Assembly: GCA_036927565.1 (NCBI GenBank)
Contig: JAYESD010000004.1
Coordinates: 161,607,697-161,671,696, forward strand
Reading direction: 5' to 3'
DNA from: Tuctoria greenei
Taxonomy: Eukaryota > Streptophyta > Magnoliopsida > Poales > Poaceae
DNA length: 64,000 nt
The position numbers were made by a program, and so were the translations under genes. The notes beneath the pieces were generated by a model. It saw only the letters and a program-made list of their open reading frames with translations. It had not been told where the DNA came from and ran no database searches. Positions 19,905 through 31,269 of the stretch are shown one piece after another (positions within the stretch are counted from its first letter, which is position 1; every line of letters begins with the position of its first letter).

Positions 19905-21745
19905 ATGGTGAACTCAGCTGCTGGATCATCCGATGGTCAACCTGCTGCTAAGGCTGTTGGGGGCAATCCCTCCAATATGCAGCCACCAGCAGGAGCCTCA
20001 GCACCAGCAGGAGTCACGCTCCCACCACCACTGCCTCCACCAGCAAATCAAGCTGGGCAACGCGATGGTGCGCCGACGTCAATCACTGCGTCGGCAAATC
20101 ATGACAACCCGGAACACAAGCTCCATGCAGCGCGTGCTCTTCTCCAACGCCCACCACCTCCGGATGCATCCCGGGATGCATTAGAACAGTGGAGGGCCGA
20201 TGTGGAACATTTGGTTGCAGCAGCAGCCGAACGCCTCAGCAACCAGGGTCCTCCCCCTTCAGGACAAGCCCCGTCGCAGCGGCGGACTTTGTCTGGTAGA
20301 CTTGGTCCGCACGTTTCCAATAGCATGAGATGTGCTGCATCACAACAAGTGACGTCATTGCCCTCCGGGGCACGACACACTCACACGGTATCCAGGCTCT
20401 CAACTCATGACCTCCGGGCGGAGCTTGATCGCTGATACCGCCAACAAGATGGCCGAGTCCTTATTGAGCGTGCTCGTGAAAGACGGGAAGCTCAGGACCT
20501 TTCTGCTCCTGAAGGAGTAGGAGGAGGCTGTTCAGCTCTGGCCATACATCTGCGTATGGTCAGGTGGCCACAGAAGTTCCGGCCTCACCTGCCGGAAAAA
20601 TTCGACGGGACTGTCAATCCTGCCGAATTTCTTCAGATCTACTCCACTGCAATCTTGGCAGCTGGAGGAAATGAGGCCGTGATGACCAATTATTTTCCAG
20701 TGGCTTTAACTGGACCGCCAGGTCCTGGTTTATGAGCCTTCCACCCAACTCTATCAATAGTTGGGAGGAGCTGTGTCGGCAGTTCACCGCCAATTTCGGG
20801 AGTTCATACACCCGACCAGGCACTGAACTGGACCTTTTTGCAGTCGTGCAAAAAGGGGGAGAATCCCTGCGATCATTCATCCAGAGCTTCTCTCATGTAC
20901 GAAACACTATCCCTTCTATCTCTAGCGCCTCTGTCATTGTGGCATTCAGACAAGGTGTACGGGACAAGAAGATGCTGGAGAAACTGGCGATCAAGGAGAT
21001 CACCAGCGTCACGGAACTCTTCAGCTTGGCAGACAAATGTGCCAGAGCTGCGGAGGGCCGTGAAATGCACTCCAAACCAACCCCGGAGGATCACAAGAAA
21101 TCCTCCAAAGAAGAAGCTGTTACCTCCGGGAACGGCAAGAAGAAGAAAAAGACCAACGACAAGAAGAAGCCGTCGGCCAGTACATCCAATGCTGCAGCTG
21201 CTGCAGCTCCGGGTGGCCGAGGGCCACGCCCCGAAAAGCGACCTCGACCGTCTTCCGAAGATGGTAGCAAGCCCAAGGTGTGGTGCCCAATTCAAAAAAC
21301 AGGCAACCACAGTTTGGAAGATTGCCGGGAGGTCCAAAACCTTGCCGAGCGCTACAACAAGCGTCGGGAAGAATCTCCTTTCCGACAGAGGGAAGTAAAG
21401 CAAAAAGTCGACGAAGCTCCGGCTGAAGAGGAGTTAGGATTTCAGGATCCCAAAAAGGTCCTGAAGGCCGTTTACACCTCCGTCGACGATGATTCTGATG
21501 TATCTGACAACGAGCGTCGGAAGACTGTGAACACCATTTTTGGTGGATCATGGGACATCACCTCCCGCCGCGTCATCAAGACTATGCGTCGGGATATGGC
21601 TGTTGTAGCTCCTACAGTCAGGCCGGAACCTCATCGGAAGTGGATGGACACAGCCATCACTTTTGATGCTTCGGACTGCCCTCGGAGCATGGTTGGAGCA
21701 GGTCAGTTACCTTTGATGGTATCTCCTACCATCAACAACATCTAG
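19905..21745 (+). pseudogene. gag: Gypsy Tat-type gag, element F
   Basis: The ATG at 19905 (MVNSAAGSSDGQPAAK) lies about 20 bases after the primer site. A Pro/Ala-rich N-terminus runs to a frame break at about 20435, after which the gag core resumes (RPHLPEKFDGTVNP..., WEELCRQFTANF, SLRSFIQSFSHVRNTIP) to 21060. A stop interrupts at about 20733. The C-terminal part is Lys/Ser-rich (KKKKKTNDKKKP) with one zinc-binding-like motif CPIQKTGNHSLEDC near 21280-21325. It ends at a stop at 21743, with the protease close behind. Confidence 0.78.
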
Positions 21746-22320
21746 CTCCACCACGTCATGGTAGACGGAGGTTCGGGGCTCAACCTCATAAGCTTCGAAG
21801 CTTTTACTAAGCTTCAACTCCGACCTTCGGATCTCCACCCCTCTCGACCTTTCTCCGGAGTAGGTCCGGGGGCCATTACCCCACTCGGAGCTATTACTCT
21901 CCCCGTTACCTTCGGGACACGGGAGAAGTACCGCACCGAGAAGTTGGTCTTCGACGTCGCTCAGATCAACTTACCATTCAATGCCATCTTGGGTAGGCCT
22001 GCCTTGTACAAATTCATGGCAACTGCTCATTATGGTTATCTGGTGTTGAAGATGCCAATGCCAGTAGGCGTTCTCCGGATCCGCGGAGATCGTACTACTG
22101 GAGTAACTGCTCTGGAAGAACTCCATGCACTCACCACAGCGCAAGAGGAGGACTCTAGACAGGAGCAAGCTCCAAAACCCCCGAGCATTCGTCAACGAGG
22201 CTTGACTTCTGCACCTCGTATGCAGCCAAGCGGCGACACCGACATTCCCGTCAAAGTCGTCCAAATTGGTTTCGATGCTGCTCAGACCACCCGTATATCG
22301 GGGGGACTGACCGACAAATA
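21746..22320 (+). pseudogene. pol: Gypsy Tat-type aspartic protease, element F
   Basis: VDGGSGLNLIS near 21762-21795 is the active-site block; Tat elements usually have DGGS where chromoviruses have DSGA. Then TLPVTFGTREKYRTEKLVF and the second block (NAILGRPALYKFMA) follow. The frame ends with TAG at 22319 in a place where the family reads through to RT. Confidence 0.75.
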
Positions 22321-23258
22321 GGAACTCACGCTCATCACTTTCCTCCGGGCTAACGTCGACGTGTTTGCCTGGCAACCGTCACAACTGCCTGGGATCCCCA
22401 AAGAAGTGATTAAGCACAATCTGAAGATCTACCCCGACGCCCGGCCTGTGCATCAGAAGCCTCGGAAGCAATCCGTAGAGCGATAGAACTTCATCCGACA
22501 AGAAGTGAAGAAGTTACTCGAAGCCGGATTCATCCTAGAAGTCTTCCATCCAAAATGGTTGGCAAACTCAGTCGTTGTGCCCAAGGCCGGCGGGAAGCTT
22601 CGGATGTGCATCGACTACACCACACTAAATAAGGCATGTCCAAAAGATCCATTTCCACTACCTAGAATAGATCAGATAGTCCACCTCCGGGTGTGAATTA
22701 TTGTGTTTCCTAGACGCGTATTTCGGGTATCATCAAATCAGGATGTCTAGAGAAGATGAAGAGCATACTTCATTCATCACAGTAGATGGATTGTATTGTT
22801 ATACAGCCATGCCCTTTGGTTTCAAGAATGCAGCTTTAACTTTTGTACGAGCTATGTACAAAACTTTTGAAGAACTCATTAGAGACATAGTGGAAGTGTA
22901 CGTCGATGACATCGTGGTCAAGGTCAGGGACAAGGAGTCACTCCTTGACACCTTGCAGGCTATCTTCAACAAGCTGCGGGCTACCCGCACATAGCTAAAC
23001 CCAGACAAGTGTGTCTTCGGGGTTAGCTCCGGAAAACTTCTCGGTTTCCTGGTAAGTCACAGGGGCATAGAAGCTAATACGGCGAAGATTAAGGCCATTG
23101 AAGACATGCGGCCACCAACCCGCATCAAAGACGTCCAAAAGTTAACTGGATGCCTAGCAGCCCTCAGCCGGTTCATTTCAAGACTGGCGGAACGGGCACT
23201 CCCCTTCTTCAAGTTATTGAGGAAGTCCGGACCATTAAAGCATCCAGTTAAGATTAAA
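22321..23258 (+). pseudogene. pol: Gypsy Tat-type reverse transcriptase, element F (truncated)
   Basis: RT fingers and palm: EVKKLLEAGFILEV, SVVVPKAGGKLRMCIDYTTLNKACPKD, FITVDGLYCYTAMPFGFKNA and the catalytic VYVDDIVVK near 22895-22925. The connection region follows (NPDKCVFGVSSGKLLGF, RFISRLAERALPFFKLL). Stops are at 22482, 22694 and 22992. It breaks off at about 23235-23258 after LLRKSGP, where the inverted block meets the LTR, so RNase H and integrase are absent. Confidence 0.8.
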
Positions 23259-23989
23259 GCGCAGGAGACACAGGAGTTTACGTTGTTCGGGCCGCCTGAG
23301 CGTAATACCCTACTCCACGGGTGTGTTGATGTTGTATTAGTTGTATGAGCTTGTGTTGAGCGTCTATGGCGCGTGACTAGCCCCTTTCTCAACGTGTTGT
23401 CGGCCTGTCCTTTTATAGTACAAGGGCAGGCCGTTACAAGTTAGCCTGGCCCGACATGTAGCCCCGGCAGTTACTAGTATTGACACTTATTCAACGCATT
23501 TAATTGTCCTTAACGACCGGGTAATGGGCTTTGACAGCATCGTTACTGGTAATTAAGGTCATCCGATCGTGTGTCATTAATATGGTATTAATGACACATA
23601 ATCGGGTCTTGAAGTCCTTGATTCCCCTTTGAAGATCCGGAGCCGTTATGTAGTCTTCCGGAGATCAGAGGCTGAAACTCCGACGGTTGGGCACGTGGCA
23701 GCTCCGGAGCAAACTGTGGGAAACAGGCAGCTTCGCAGCTGTCCGGAGCTTCTCTCGGTCTGGGGTTAAGTCCGGAGGTGCCATTTCGGTACATGGCTCG
23801 GAGCTTCCCCCTTGTGGACGGTAGCTCCGGCTTTATAGTACACGTGGCGACCCTGGGATTAACCATGCTGGAGAAGCGGGTTCGGTTATGTCTGACATGT
23901 GGGCCTCTGAAGGTCTTCAAACCAAGTAGATGACTTTCCCTTGAGATCTTTGTAACCTCATGGGGTGTACGATTTTCAGGGTACCGACA
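23259..23989 (-). repeat. 5' LTR of element F, lacking its inner end
   Basis: Same LTR as 16803-17654, from the outer TGTCGGTACC end at 23989 inward, stopping at 23259. About 106 bases of the U5 end are missing here and are found inverted at 19766-19867. It also has a short deletion around 23740 (the CTACCTGACACGTGTCAG block of the other LTR is absent). Confidence 0.83.
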
Positions 23990-24160
23990 AGCACTTTGCC
24001 ATTATTATTGTCGTCATTTGAATCAGCCACATGTCATACTTTCCACACTTGCTGAGTATGACATGTACTCACTCTTGCGATTCCCCCCCCCCCAACAGTT
24101 GCAGGTCAGAATTGGGAGTTTAATGGCGATAATGCGGGGTTCTAGGCCGTGTCTACCATC
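23990..24160 (+). repeat. Inverted LTR copy of G, remainder after F
   Basis: Continues the LTR from 16802 (the first five bases repeat the target site AGCAC) and stops at about 24160 within GTCTACC, where it meets G's RT read from the other strand. The other arm continues about 310 bases further, to 26749. Contains a C-run of ten or more bases, mirrored as a longer G-run near 27100. Confidence 0.8.
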
Positions 24161-26481
24161 CTTAACCAAAATTGACACTCGTTGAACTTGGCATACAATT
24201 GATGCTCCATCAATTTCTGCAATGTAAGCCTCAAGTGTTCCTCATGTTCTTTCTCATCCTTCGAGTAGATCATAATGTCATCAATAAACACCACAACGAA
24301 CTTATCCAAGTACTCCATGAAGACCTTATTCATGAGGTACATAAAGTAGGCAGACGCATTTGTCAATCCAAAGGACATCACAGTGTACTCATAAGATTCA
24401 TACCGTGTCCTGAAAGCTGTCTTGGATATGTCCGATGGTCTAATCTTCATTTGAAAGTATCCCGACCTCAAATCATTCTTGGAGAAGACACAAGAACCCT
24501 TCATCTGATCAAACAAGTCCTCTATACGTGGCAAGGTATACTTGTTCTTGATTGTTACCTCATTGAGAGCTCGGTAATCTACGCACATCCTTTGGGTTCC
24601 ATCCTTCTTGTCCACAAACAGCACGAGCGCTCCCCAAGGTGAAGAACTAGGGCGAATAAAACCTTTCTCTAGTTGCTCTTGAATTTGCTTCTTGAGCTCC
24701 GCTAATTCCATAGGAGGCATCCTATATGGCCTCTTAGCTATAGGTGCAGTTCCAGGTATTAAATCAATAACAAACTCAATGTCTCGATCTGGTGGCATAC
24801 CTGGCAACTCGTCCGGAAAAACATCCAAAAATTCACAAACCACCAGAATCTCCTCAATGGCGGCACCGTCCATATGATTCAGCTCCAATTGCTTTGGTGC
24901 GGTTTGAGATGCTTCAAATTCTACGGTGATCCCTTTTTCATTGGTCAACTTCACCGTCTTCGTGGCACACTCAATAACTCCATCGTGCTTCCTCAACCAA
25001 TCCATACCAAGTATAATGTCCAACCCTTGAGAATCCAAAACAATGAGGTTGGCGGGGAAGTCTACCCCCCTTATCCTAAGGCTTACTTTTGGACATACTA
25101 TATTTGTCCTCATCTCTCCTCCGGGAGACTTAACCAACAGAGTAAACTTCATATGAGAGATAGACAAACTATACATGGCAACATACTTCGATGCAATGAA
25201 TAAATGTGATGCTCCAGAATCAAATAACATAGTCGCAGGGTTGGAGTTAGCGAGAAACATACCAATGACCACGTCATCCGCTTGTTGAGCATCCTCCGTA
25301 GAGACATGGTTCACGTTGCCACGAGCAAAATTCTGCTGTCCACGGCTTCGTTGCGGCTGTCCTCCATTGGGTCTTGGGTTTTGCCTCGGCGCATTGCTTC
25401 CTTGACCAAGGCCTGACTTAGGACATTGATGCGCAAAGTGTCCAGCTTCTCCACATGTATAACACTTCTTAGCTCCACCAGAATTATTGGGACGAACTTG
25501 GTTTTGAACATTGGCACCAGGAAAATTAGCACAAGGCGGATAAGGCATTGGAGGCCTAGGTGCTTGCATGACAGGGCGCTGCTGCACAAACTGAATTGGG
25601 CGTGGTGCATAACCAGGGCACTGAGCAGGAATAGAAGGGCTGAAGTAAGGCGTGGGCGGCGCAAAGCGAGGGCGCACATTACTTCCTTGTTGCTGTCCTT
25701 GATATGGCGCCTTCCTCTTGATTTCATGCTCCATCTCACGGATCCTGTTCTCAACCACAATTGCTTTGTCCACAAGCTTCTGAAAATTGGCATAATTGCA
25801 ATTGAGTAGTTGCACTTGGATTTCATTGTTCAAGCCCCTCATGAACAAGTATTGTTTCCGGCTGTCCCGACTAACATCCTCAGGCGCATACCTTGAGAGT
25901 TGAGTGAACTTGTTGAGATATTCACTCACGCTTGATCTTCCTTGCCTTAAATTCTCAAATTCTTGCCTCTTCAAAATCATAAAACCTTCCGGCACATAAT
26001 GGGAACGGAAACTCTCCTTGAATTCCGCCCAAGTAATCCTCTCTTAATTCTCGTGAGCATTGCAATAAGCATCCCACCAATCCGCAGCTGCTCCAACGAG
26101 TTAATAAGAAGCAAATAGCACCTTCTCCCGATCATTGCATTGGACAATAGCTAGCTTCTTCTCCACAGACTTGAGCCAATCATCTGCATCCATAGGGTCA
26201 GCGGCTTGAGCAAAAGTTGGCGGCCTAGTCCTCATAAACTCTCCCAACCGGTTATGAGGAGGCGGGGGTGGCGGTGGGGGCATGTGGGGCTGATTGTTGA
26301 TATTGCCAGCCTGCAGCTGTCCCATAGTTTGTATCATGGTCTGCATGGGCTGGTTTTGCATAGCCAATAGCTGCTCAATGTTGATAGCTCCTTGAGGAGA
26401 TCCTTGTCCAATGTTGTTCTGAGGCACTCCATGGTTCTCCTCCTCATCATTGCCATCCCTCTGGTTGCGAGTCCTCACCAT
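24161..26481 (-). pseudogene. pol: Gypsy gag-protease-RT, element G (truncated)
   Basis: One frame from the ATG at 26481 (MVRTRNQRDGNDEEENHG) to 24142, broken only by two nonsense codons at 26101-26103 and 26044-26046. Gag: DADDWLKSVEKKLA, then RQEFENLRQGRSSVSEY, and a zinc knuckle CYTCGEAGHFAHQC near 25440. Protease: MLFDSGASHLFIA near 25225. RT: KRPYRMPPMELAEL, SSSPWGALVLFVDKKDG, CVDYRALNEV, FIDDIMIYSKDEKEH near 24270. The frame leaves RT at FWL near 24163 and enters the inverted LTR. The chromovirus assignment is by similarity to D and E. Confidence 0.87.
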
Positions 26482-26731
26482 CTGAAGAAAAGCAATAGGT
26501 AAGAATTAGAAAATGTCCCCAATTATATGCATCAAGGGATATGAAGCTAACCAACTAGCTATACTAGCCTAGTGGACATGGCAATGCTAAGGCATCCCAA
26601 AATCCTCTATTAAGCACACAAGCAAACAATATATAGCAAACAACACACCAACCAAAACACATCGATTCCTGAGTGCTCCTATATGCTCTAAAGTGTCCAT
26701 TCTATTTAGGCTGCATCCTACGGTCAACCTG

Positions 26732-26745
26732 TGGCTCTGATACCA
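26732..26745 (-). promoter_or_regulatory. Primer-binding site, element G
   Basis: The minus strand reads TGGTATCAGAGCCA three bases after the LTR end (...GGGTATCACA). Initiator-Met tRNA type. Confidence 0.9.
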
Positions 26746-28940
26746 ATCTGTGATACCCGGTTCCGAAAAATGAACCAAGCTAACGTATATGTGTGCCCAA
26801 GATGTTCATCACACATACACGAGTGCAATCACAAAAGAGTATACAAAAAATTACCACAGAACAAGATTAATTAACCAAATTTTATTACACAAACAAGATT
26901 ATCCTCGAATACAAGCTCTAATGAATATTAATGACAAGTTCAACTAATGCAGTGGAAATAAACTAATTAAGCAACTAAGCAAACTAAGCATAAGGGATAG
27001 CGCAACTCCAATAAACAGCACAGGCAAAGCTGACGGTAGACACGACCTAGAACTCCGCATTATCGCCATTAAACTCCCAATCCTGACCTGCAACTGTTGG
27101 GGGGGGGGGGGTTGCAAGAGTGTATACATGTCGTACTCAGCAAGTGTGGAAAGTATGACATGTGGCTGATTCAAATGACGACAATAATAATGGTAAAGTG
27201 CTGAAAAGTACATAAAAACATTTGAAAGCAACATATTACATGTATATGAAATAAACCCATCATAAGCATAAGTAATATCATGATACCAGTTCACAATTCA
27301 CCATCCTCATCAATAATTCCAGATTTCACCATTTGCCAATAACCATATTCAATACCAGAAATAAATCCATAACGAGCCATAACCATTACCAAACCATAAC
27401 CATCCCAAATTCCAATTTCCCTCTAATCATGGAAGTCGTCCAGGTGCTCATAACCGGGAGCACGGCTATCATGATAGTTTTAATTAGACTCTACAGAGTT
27501 TGTACCACTTTACCCACGTGTTTGTGATTTCATCACCCTTCGATGACTAGAACCTCTATTATGCCGTCTCGCACTTCCATCGGTGTGTGGCCAAGAGATC
27601 ACAAAATAGCCTTTACAAAAGGATTACTAGCCTATTTAGACCCCACTGAGGTTTCACCGGTGGTGATGCCTCCAACTGAGCACATCTTCAACCAAGGGCC
27701 CCCTCTTGAGCCATTCAGATCCCAGGGTAGTCCCACCAATCATCAACAAACCCAATCCGACTACCCCTTCTCCGAGCATCCACAATGGTCCAAATAGTAC
27801 TAGCAAAGCCCTAATTAATTAGCTACACCGCATCCATACTTGGCCTTGTGGTGGCACTGTAGTCCTGGCTTATTCTCGCATGAACCGGTCCTTAGATCTA
27901 AAGCAAGCAAACCACCGAATATCCAACCCATCCACATACCAGGCTTGCTTAGATCACTCATTACCATATCAGATTTAACCAGTTCATGTTAGCCATAATC
28001 TCATTCATGCATAATTAAATTGAGTGGTATAGTTGTTTCCCCATCCCAGTTGATTAAGCGTAGTAAAAGGTAAAAACCCTTTCCAACTCTCTACCATGTA
28101 TTCCAGGTGACAAGGGTGGTTAAACAAAGCTAGTAAACTTCCTACCATAGGATTTCCCATCAAATTGACACAAGCATGCAATTTTGCAAACAAAACATTT
28201 AATTTAAAAACAGGATCAATATGCTTCAAGGACACTTGCCTTGCTCTTGCTGTTGATTAGGGTCAAATCCTTCAAACTCTTGGTGTTGAAGATCCTCCGC
28301 GGCACTCTCTAGCGCAAATCCGTCTAATCCACACAATAAACATACAAGACAAGAAACACAATCAAAGAGTGGACATATATTACTCAATATGACATGACAT
28401 GCATGATTAATGCAAATGCAAGGTTGAACTTGTTACTAGATTGCTTTTAATGGTCACTAACTAGTTCTAATAGCTTTTAACAAGTTTATACGGGTTTGGA
28501 TTCGATTAGATCAAATTTTAGAATCAATTCAACACAATTTAACCAGAAAGATCCGACTAGTCCGCTAGGGACCGGACAAGTCCGCACTTTGCGAGATCAG
28601 CAGATTATGGTTTTCTAGATCGACGTGAATTTGGATATTAGGGGTTGAATTCTCGTAACAAAAAGATAATAGAAGGTATACCAGGTGTTTAGGACTCCAA
28701 TGAATCAAGAAACTTGGAGGTAGCACTTGGATCTTGGTGATCTAGGGTTGGTGATGAACTTGGGGATGAATTGGTGGTGAAGAACGAAACTTGGTGGAGA
28801 TCTTGATCCTCTTTCGTTTCCTCCTCTTCTTCTTCTTGCTTGGAATCTTCTACTCCCTCCTTCATGGTGGCTCTCCACGAACTAGTGTTTGGGTGGGTGG
28901 AAAAGTGGCAAATAGATGTCATTCCAAGCGGTGGGGCTGT

Positions 28941-28947
28941 TTATATA
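28941..28947 (-). promoter_or_regulatory. TATA box, 5' LTR of G
   Basis: Minus strand TATATAA, the mirror of 15054-15060. It drives the minus-strand transcript of G. Confidence 0.65.
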
Positions 28948-29114
28948 GAGGTGGAGGGTAGGGTTAGATGGATTTCGAGTTTTGGAATGAGTAGAGGCCG
29001 GATTAGAGTTCCATATGCGCTCTAAAAGGGTTAGGCACGACGCCCCTAGGCCCACTTAACGTGAAACCTAAGGAATAAGTCGTAAAACAAAAGATAAACT
29101 CAGAGTCAAGAAAT

Positions 29115-29383
29115 ATCGGACAAGTCCAGAAAGGACCGGACTAGTCCGAAGTCGTCCAGGGAGAAAATCGGACAAGTCCGCTGGAACACCGGACTAGTCC
29201 GGAAAAGTCCAAGGACTTAGCAAATTTACAAGGATTCTTGGAATATCGGACTAGTCCGCACAAAATCGGACAAGTCCGAAAGTTTCCAGAGCCAAAATCG
29301 GACTAGTCTGGAGCAAAAACGGACAAGCCCGTTTTAGTCAGAGAGAAATCGGACTAGTCCTCAGCAAAATCGGACTAGTCCGC
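29115..29383. repeat. GGACTAGTCC cluster in the 5' LTR of G
   Basis: Mirror of 14617-14886 with the same alternation of GGACTAGTCC and GGACAAGTCC and a few single-base differences that break individual palindromes (for example GGACTAGTCTGG). Confidence 0.85.
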
Positions 29384-29478
29384 ATTTTCCTACATTTTAA
29401 GTGCGGTTTTGTTCCAAATCAATTTTAAATGCTCTAAATCAGATTTAAACTTGTTCCTCTTTATGTGGGTTAATGTTA

Positions 29479-30133
29479 AAACGGTCGCATTTATGCGCCT
29501 TCGTGCTTACATGATTAGGTGCATACTGGGACAGGTGATAGAACGCCTTAACATAGTCAGGGACGCTCCTTCCTCCTTATTTTAAGTCTAAGAACTCTTG
29601 AAGCTTCATGTCCATGATCCCAGATGGAATACGATAAGCACAGAACATGTCGCGGAATTCGGTCCATGTAACCTGATGTCCGGCGGACAAGGAGGCAAGG
29701 TGAGTTGGCCACCATGCACCGGCGAAACCTTGAAGTTGATGTGCCGCGAATAGCGCCTTCTAATGTTCGGTGACTGCAGCAGGCCAAACTTTAATTCGAT
29801 AGTGTGGAGCCAATTGTCCGCCTCCAAAGGTGCATCAGCCTCCATGAAGACCGGTGGGTGTGTCCCCAAAAAGTCTGAATAAGTAGTTTGGGAAGGTTGA
29901 TTGTTTACTCCATCTTGACGCCCCCCCGGGTCGGGACGTATTCAGCATGATAGTTCGTAGGATGTCAGTCTGCTCATCTCGTGAACCCACCAGGGCGGCC
30001 ACGACGTCCGCTACAGTAAGCCAAGGTGGAGGTGGTGGCTGCTGTCGCGGGTCAGCTGCTCCGCGCGTGGAGTTTCATCACCACCCTGTGCACTACCGCT
30101 GCCCACCTCGAAATTGGAGCGAGTATGCACCAT
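29479..30133 (-). pseudogene. gag: Gypsy gag N-terminus, element E
   Basis: ATG at 30133 (MVHTRSNFEVGSGSAQG). Then come a Pro-rich stretch and the capsid start (GTHPPVFMEADAPLEADNW, then FCAYRIPSGIMDMKLQEF, YHLSQYAPNHVS). There are several frameshifts, for example near 30010 and 29800, and a stop near 29580. It ends at the G border at 29479. The next part of the same gag is at 14468. The match of both halves to the chromovirus gag layout is what links them. Confidence 0.75.
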
Positions 30134-30517
30134 TCTGCAATGCACTGAGTTCATCATCAGTTCCCATATCATCACTTCATTCCATAATATGCAGTATGGC
30201 AACTGATAATGAAATCCTAAGTAGATACTTGATAACAATGACATGTCACTTATCCAATATGATGCTCAATATAGAAGATACACTGCTAACATGAACTGTA
30301 AGCACAATTTTATTCATAAGATCACAACTGTATACAAGCACTAGTACTAAACCAAGTATACATTAGTTTGTGCCGAAACTGATGTACTCCTCTAGGAGTC
30401 CATCACGATCCTACTTGGTTACCAAAAGATCGTTCGACCATGTTTTTATTACATACCCACTACTTTGTACAATAAAACCCCCACACATGGTCCATACTAC
30501 CAACTTGTGGTCACTAT
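30134..30517 (-). other. Spacer between orf0 and gag of element E
   Basis: About 385 bases, AT-rich, with no supported gene. It continues across element H into 36594-36608, directly before the orf0 stop. H inserted here, with ACTAT duplicated on both sides. Confidence 0.6.
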
Positions 30518-31105
30518 TGTTAGAAACGAAAAGGGAGCCCGAAGATCAAATAGCCACTAAATCATCTCGAATACATGGAGAAATCCGAATACAACATGAA
30601 CACCAAAGTGCTATCTCTCAAATAGCACAAGAACATCAATAATACCTTCTCTTTCATCTTTGTTGTTGCTTGAGGATGCGGCCATCGAGCCAATAAGGCG
30701 AGGCCGCAAGTAGAACGATGACGGGAGGCGTTTCCCCTTGTTCTTCTTTTGGTATTATTGATCGGATTCTGAGAATTGAGAGAGTTATTGTGTCTAATGT
30801 GTATTCACAACACCACACTTCCCACATACACATAACTCTCTCCTTATATTTAACCAAGAGACACAAGAGGGGGCCTCCCACCCTTAGAGACAGTTAAGTC
30901 CCCCGATCAGGGACATAATTGTCGGTGGGTTGTGTCCTTTTAATTAGAACACATGTTATTTTCGAGTTCAAACTGATATTAACTGAAAAGACCGGACTAG
31001 TCCGGTCAAGATCCGGACTAGTCCAATGTCCTTACTGGACAACATCGGACTAGTCTGGTCTTATATCGGACTAGTCCGGACCGGACTAGTCCGGTAGTGC
31101 TAACA
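30518..31105 (-). repeat. 3' LTR of element H (588 bp)
   Basis: TGTTAGAAACG...AGTGCTAACA on the plus strand. TATA-like TAAATATAA on the minus strand at 30844-30852. Upstream of it in U3 are five or six GGACTAGTCC palindromes (30992-31098). It has one fewer palindrome unit than the 5' LTR. Confidence 0.9.
30992..31098. repeat. GGACTAGTCC cluster in U3 of H
   Basis: CCGGACTAGTCCGG-type palindromes packed head to tail about 140 bases upstream of the TATA-like box. The same cluster is at 36452-36583 in the other LTR. The motif also recurs in the H leader (35513-35900). Confidence 0.85.
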
Positions 31106-31117
31106 TTCTCCCCCTTG
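31106..31117 (-). promoter_or_regulatory. Polypurine tract, element H
   Basis: The minus strand reads CAAGGGGGAGAA directly before the LTR start TGTTAGCACT. Confidence 0.8.
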
Positions 31118-31269
31118 AACTCGAAACTGAAACTTACCAACTTACTTAATACTAAACTTAGTGTCCACTTTTTCATGCTTGACATATAGGGCACAACGCA
31201 TCACAACAACCATTTACGTATTGTTGGACTCGAGGACCACAATATATCTCACACTTAAAAATGAACCTT

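Larger units (their letters stand above)
16803..23989 (-). mobile_element. Gypsy Tat-type element F with internal inversion
   Basis: Begins TGTCAGTGG and ends TACCGACA, flanked by a perfect 5-bp target duplication AGCAC (16798-16802 and 23990-23994); the empty site is readable in the other arm of G. LTR orientation, TATA and polypurine tract make it a minus-strand element with the 3' LTR at left. The middle (19700-23258: LTR tail, primer site, gag, protease, RT) is inverted relative to the LTRs. RNase H and integrase are missing. The Tat assignment rests on the RT style and on the antisense ORF next to the 3' LTR. Confidence 0.8.
14469..29478 (-). mobile_element. Gypsy element G with facing LTRs (rearranged Tekay-type)
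   Basis: The right side is a normal minus-strand 5' half: LTR 29478-26749, primer site, gag, protease and partial RT to 24161. There, instead of the rest of pol and a 3' LTR, a second LTR copy in the opposite orientation is fused (24160 back to 14469, split by F). Both outer ends are therefore U3 ends. The left one starts cleanly with TGTAACACCC; the right one lacks about the first 70 bases. The two arms form a large inverted repeat. It sits in gag of element E. Confidence 0.78.
26749..29478 (-). repeat. 5' LTR of element G (2.7 kb, outer end trimmed)
   Basis: The inner end is ...GGGTATCACA at 26749. The outer end stops at 29478 within TTTAACATTAACCC, about 70 bases short of the LTR start seen in the other copy. 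Mirrors all landmarks of 14469-16802 and 23990-24160 and adds the U5 segment 26749-27060 that the other copy lacks. Beyond 29478 is gag of element E. Confidence 0.85.

Noticed and set aside
23990..24160. Independent small repeat between F and G
   Set aside because: It is the continuation of G's inverted LTR after F, shown by the AGCAC duplication and by alignment with 27040-27200.
26732..26745. tRNA gene remnants at the GGCTCTGATACCA sites
   Set aside because: Only 12-14 bases match, each next to an LTR end; these are primer-binding sites.
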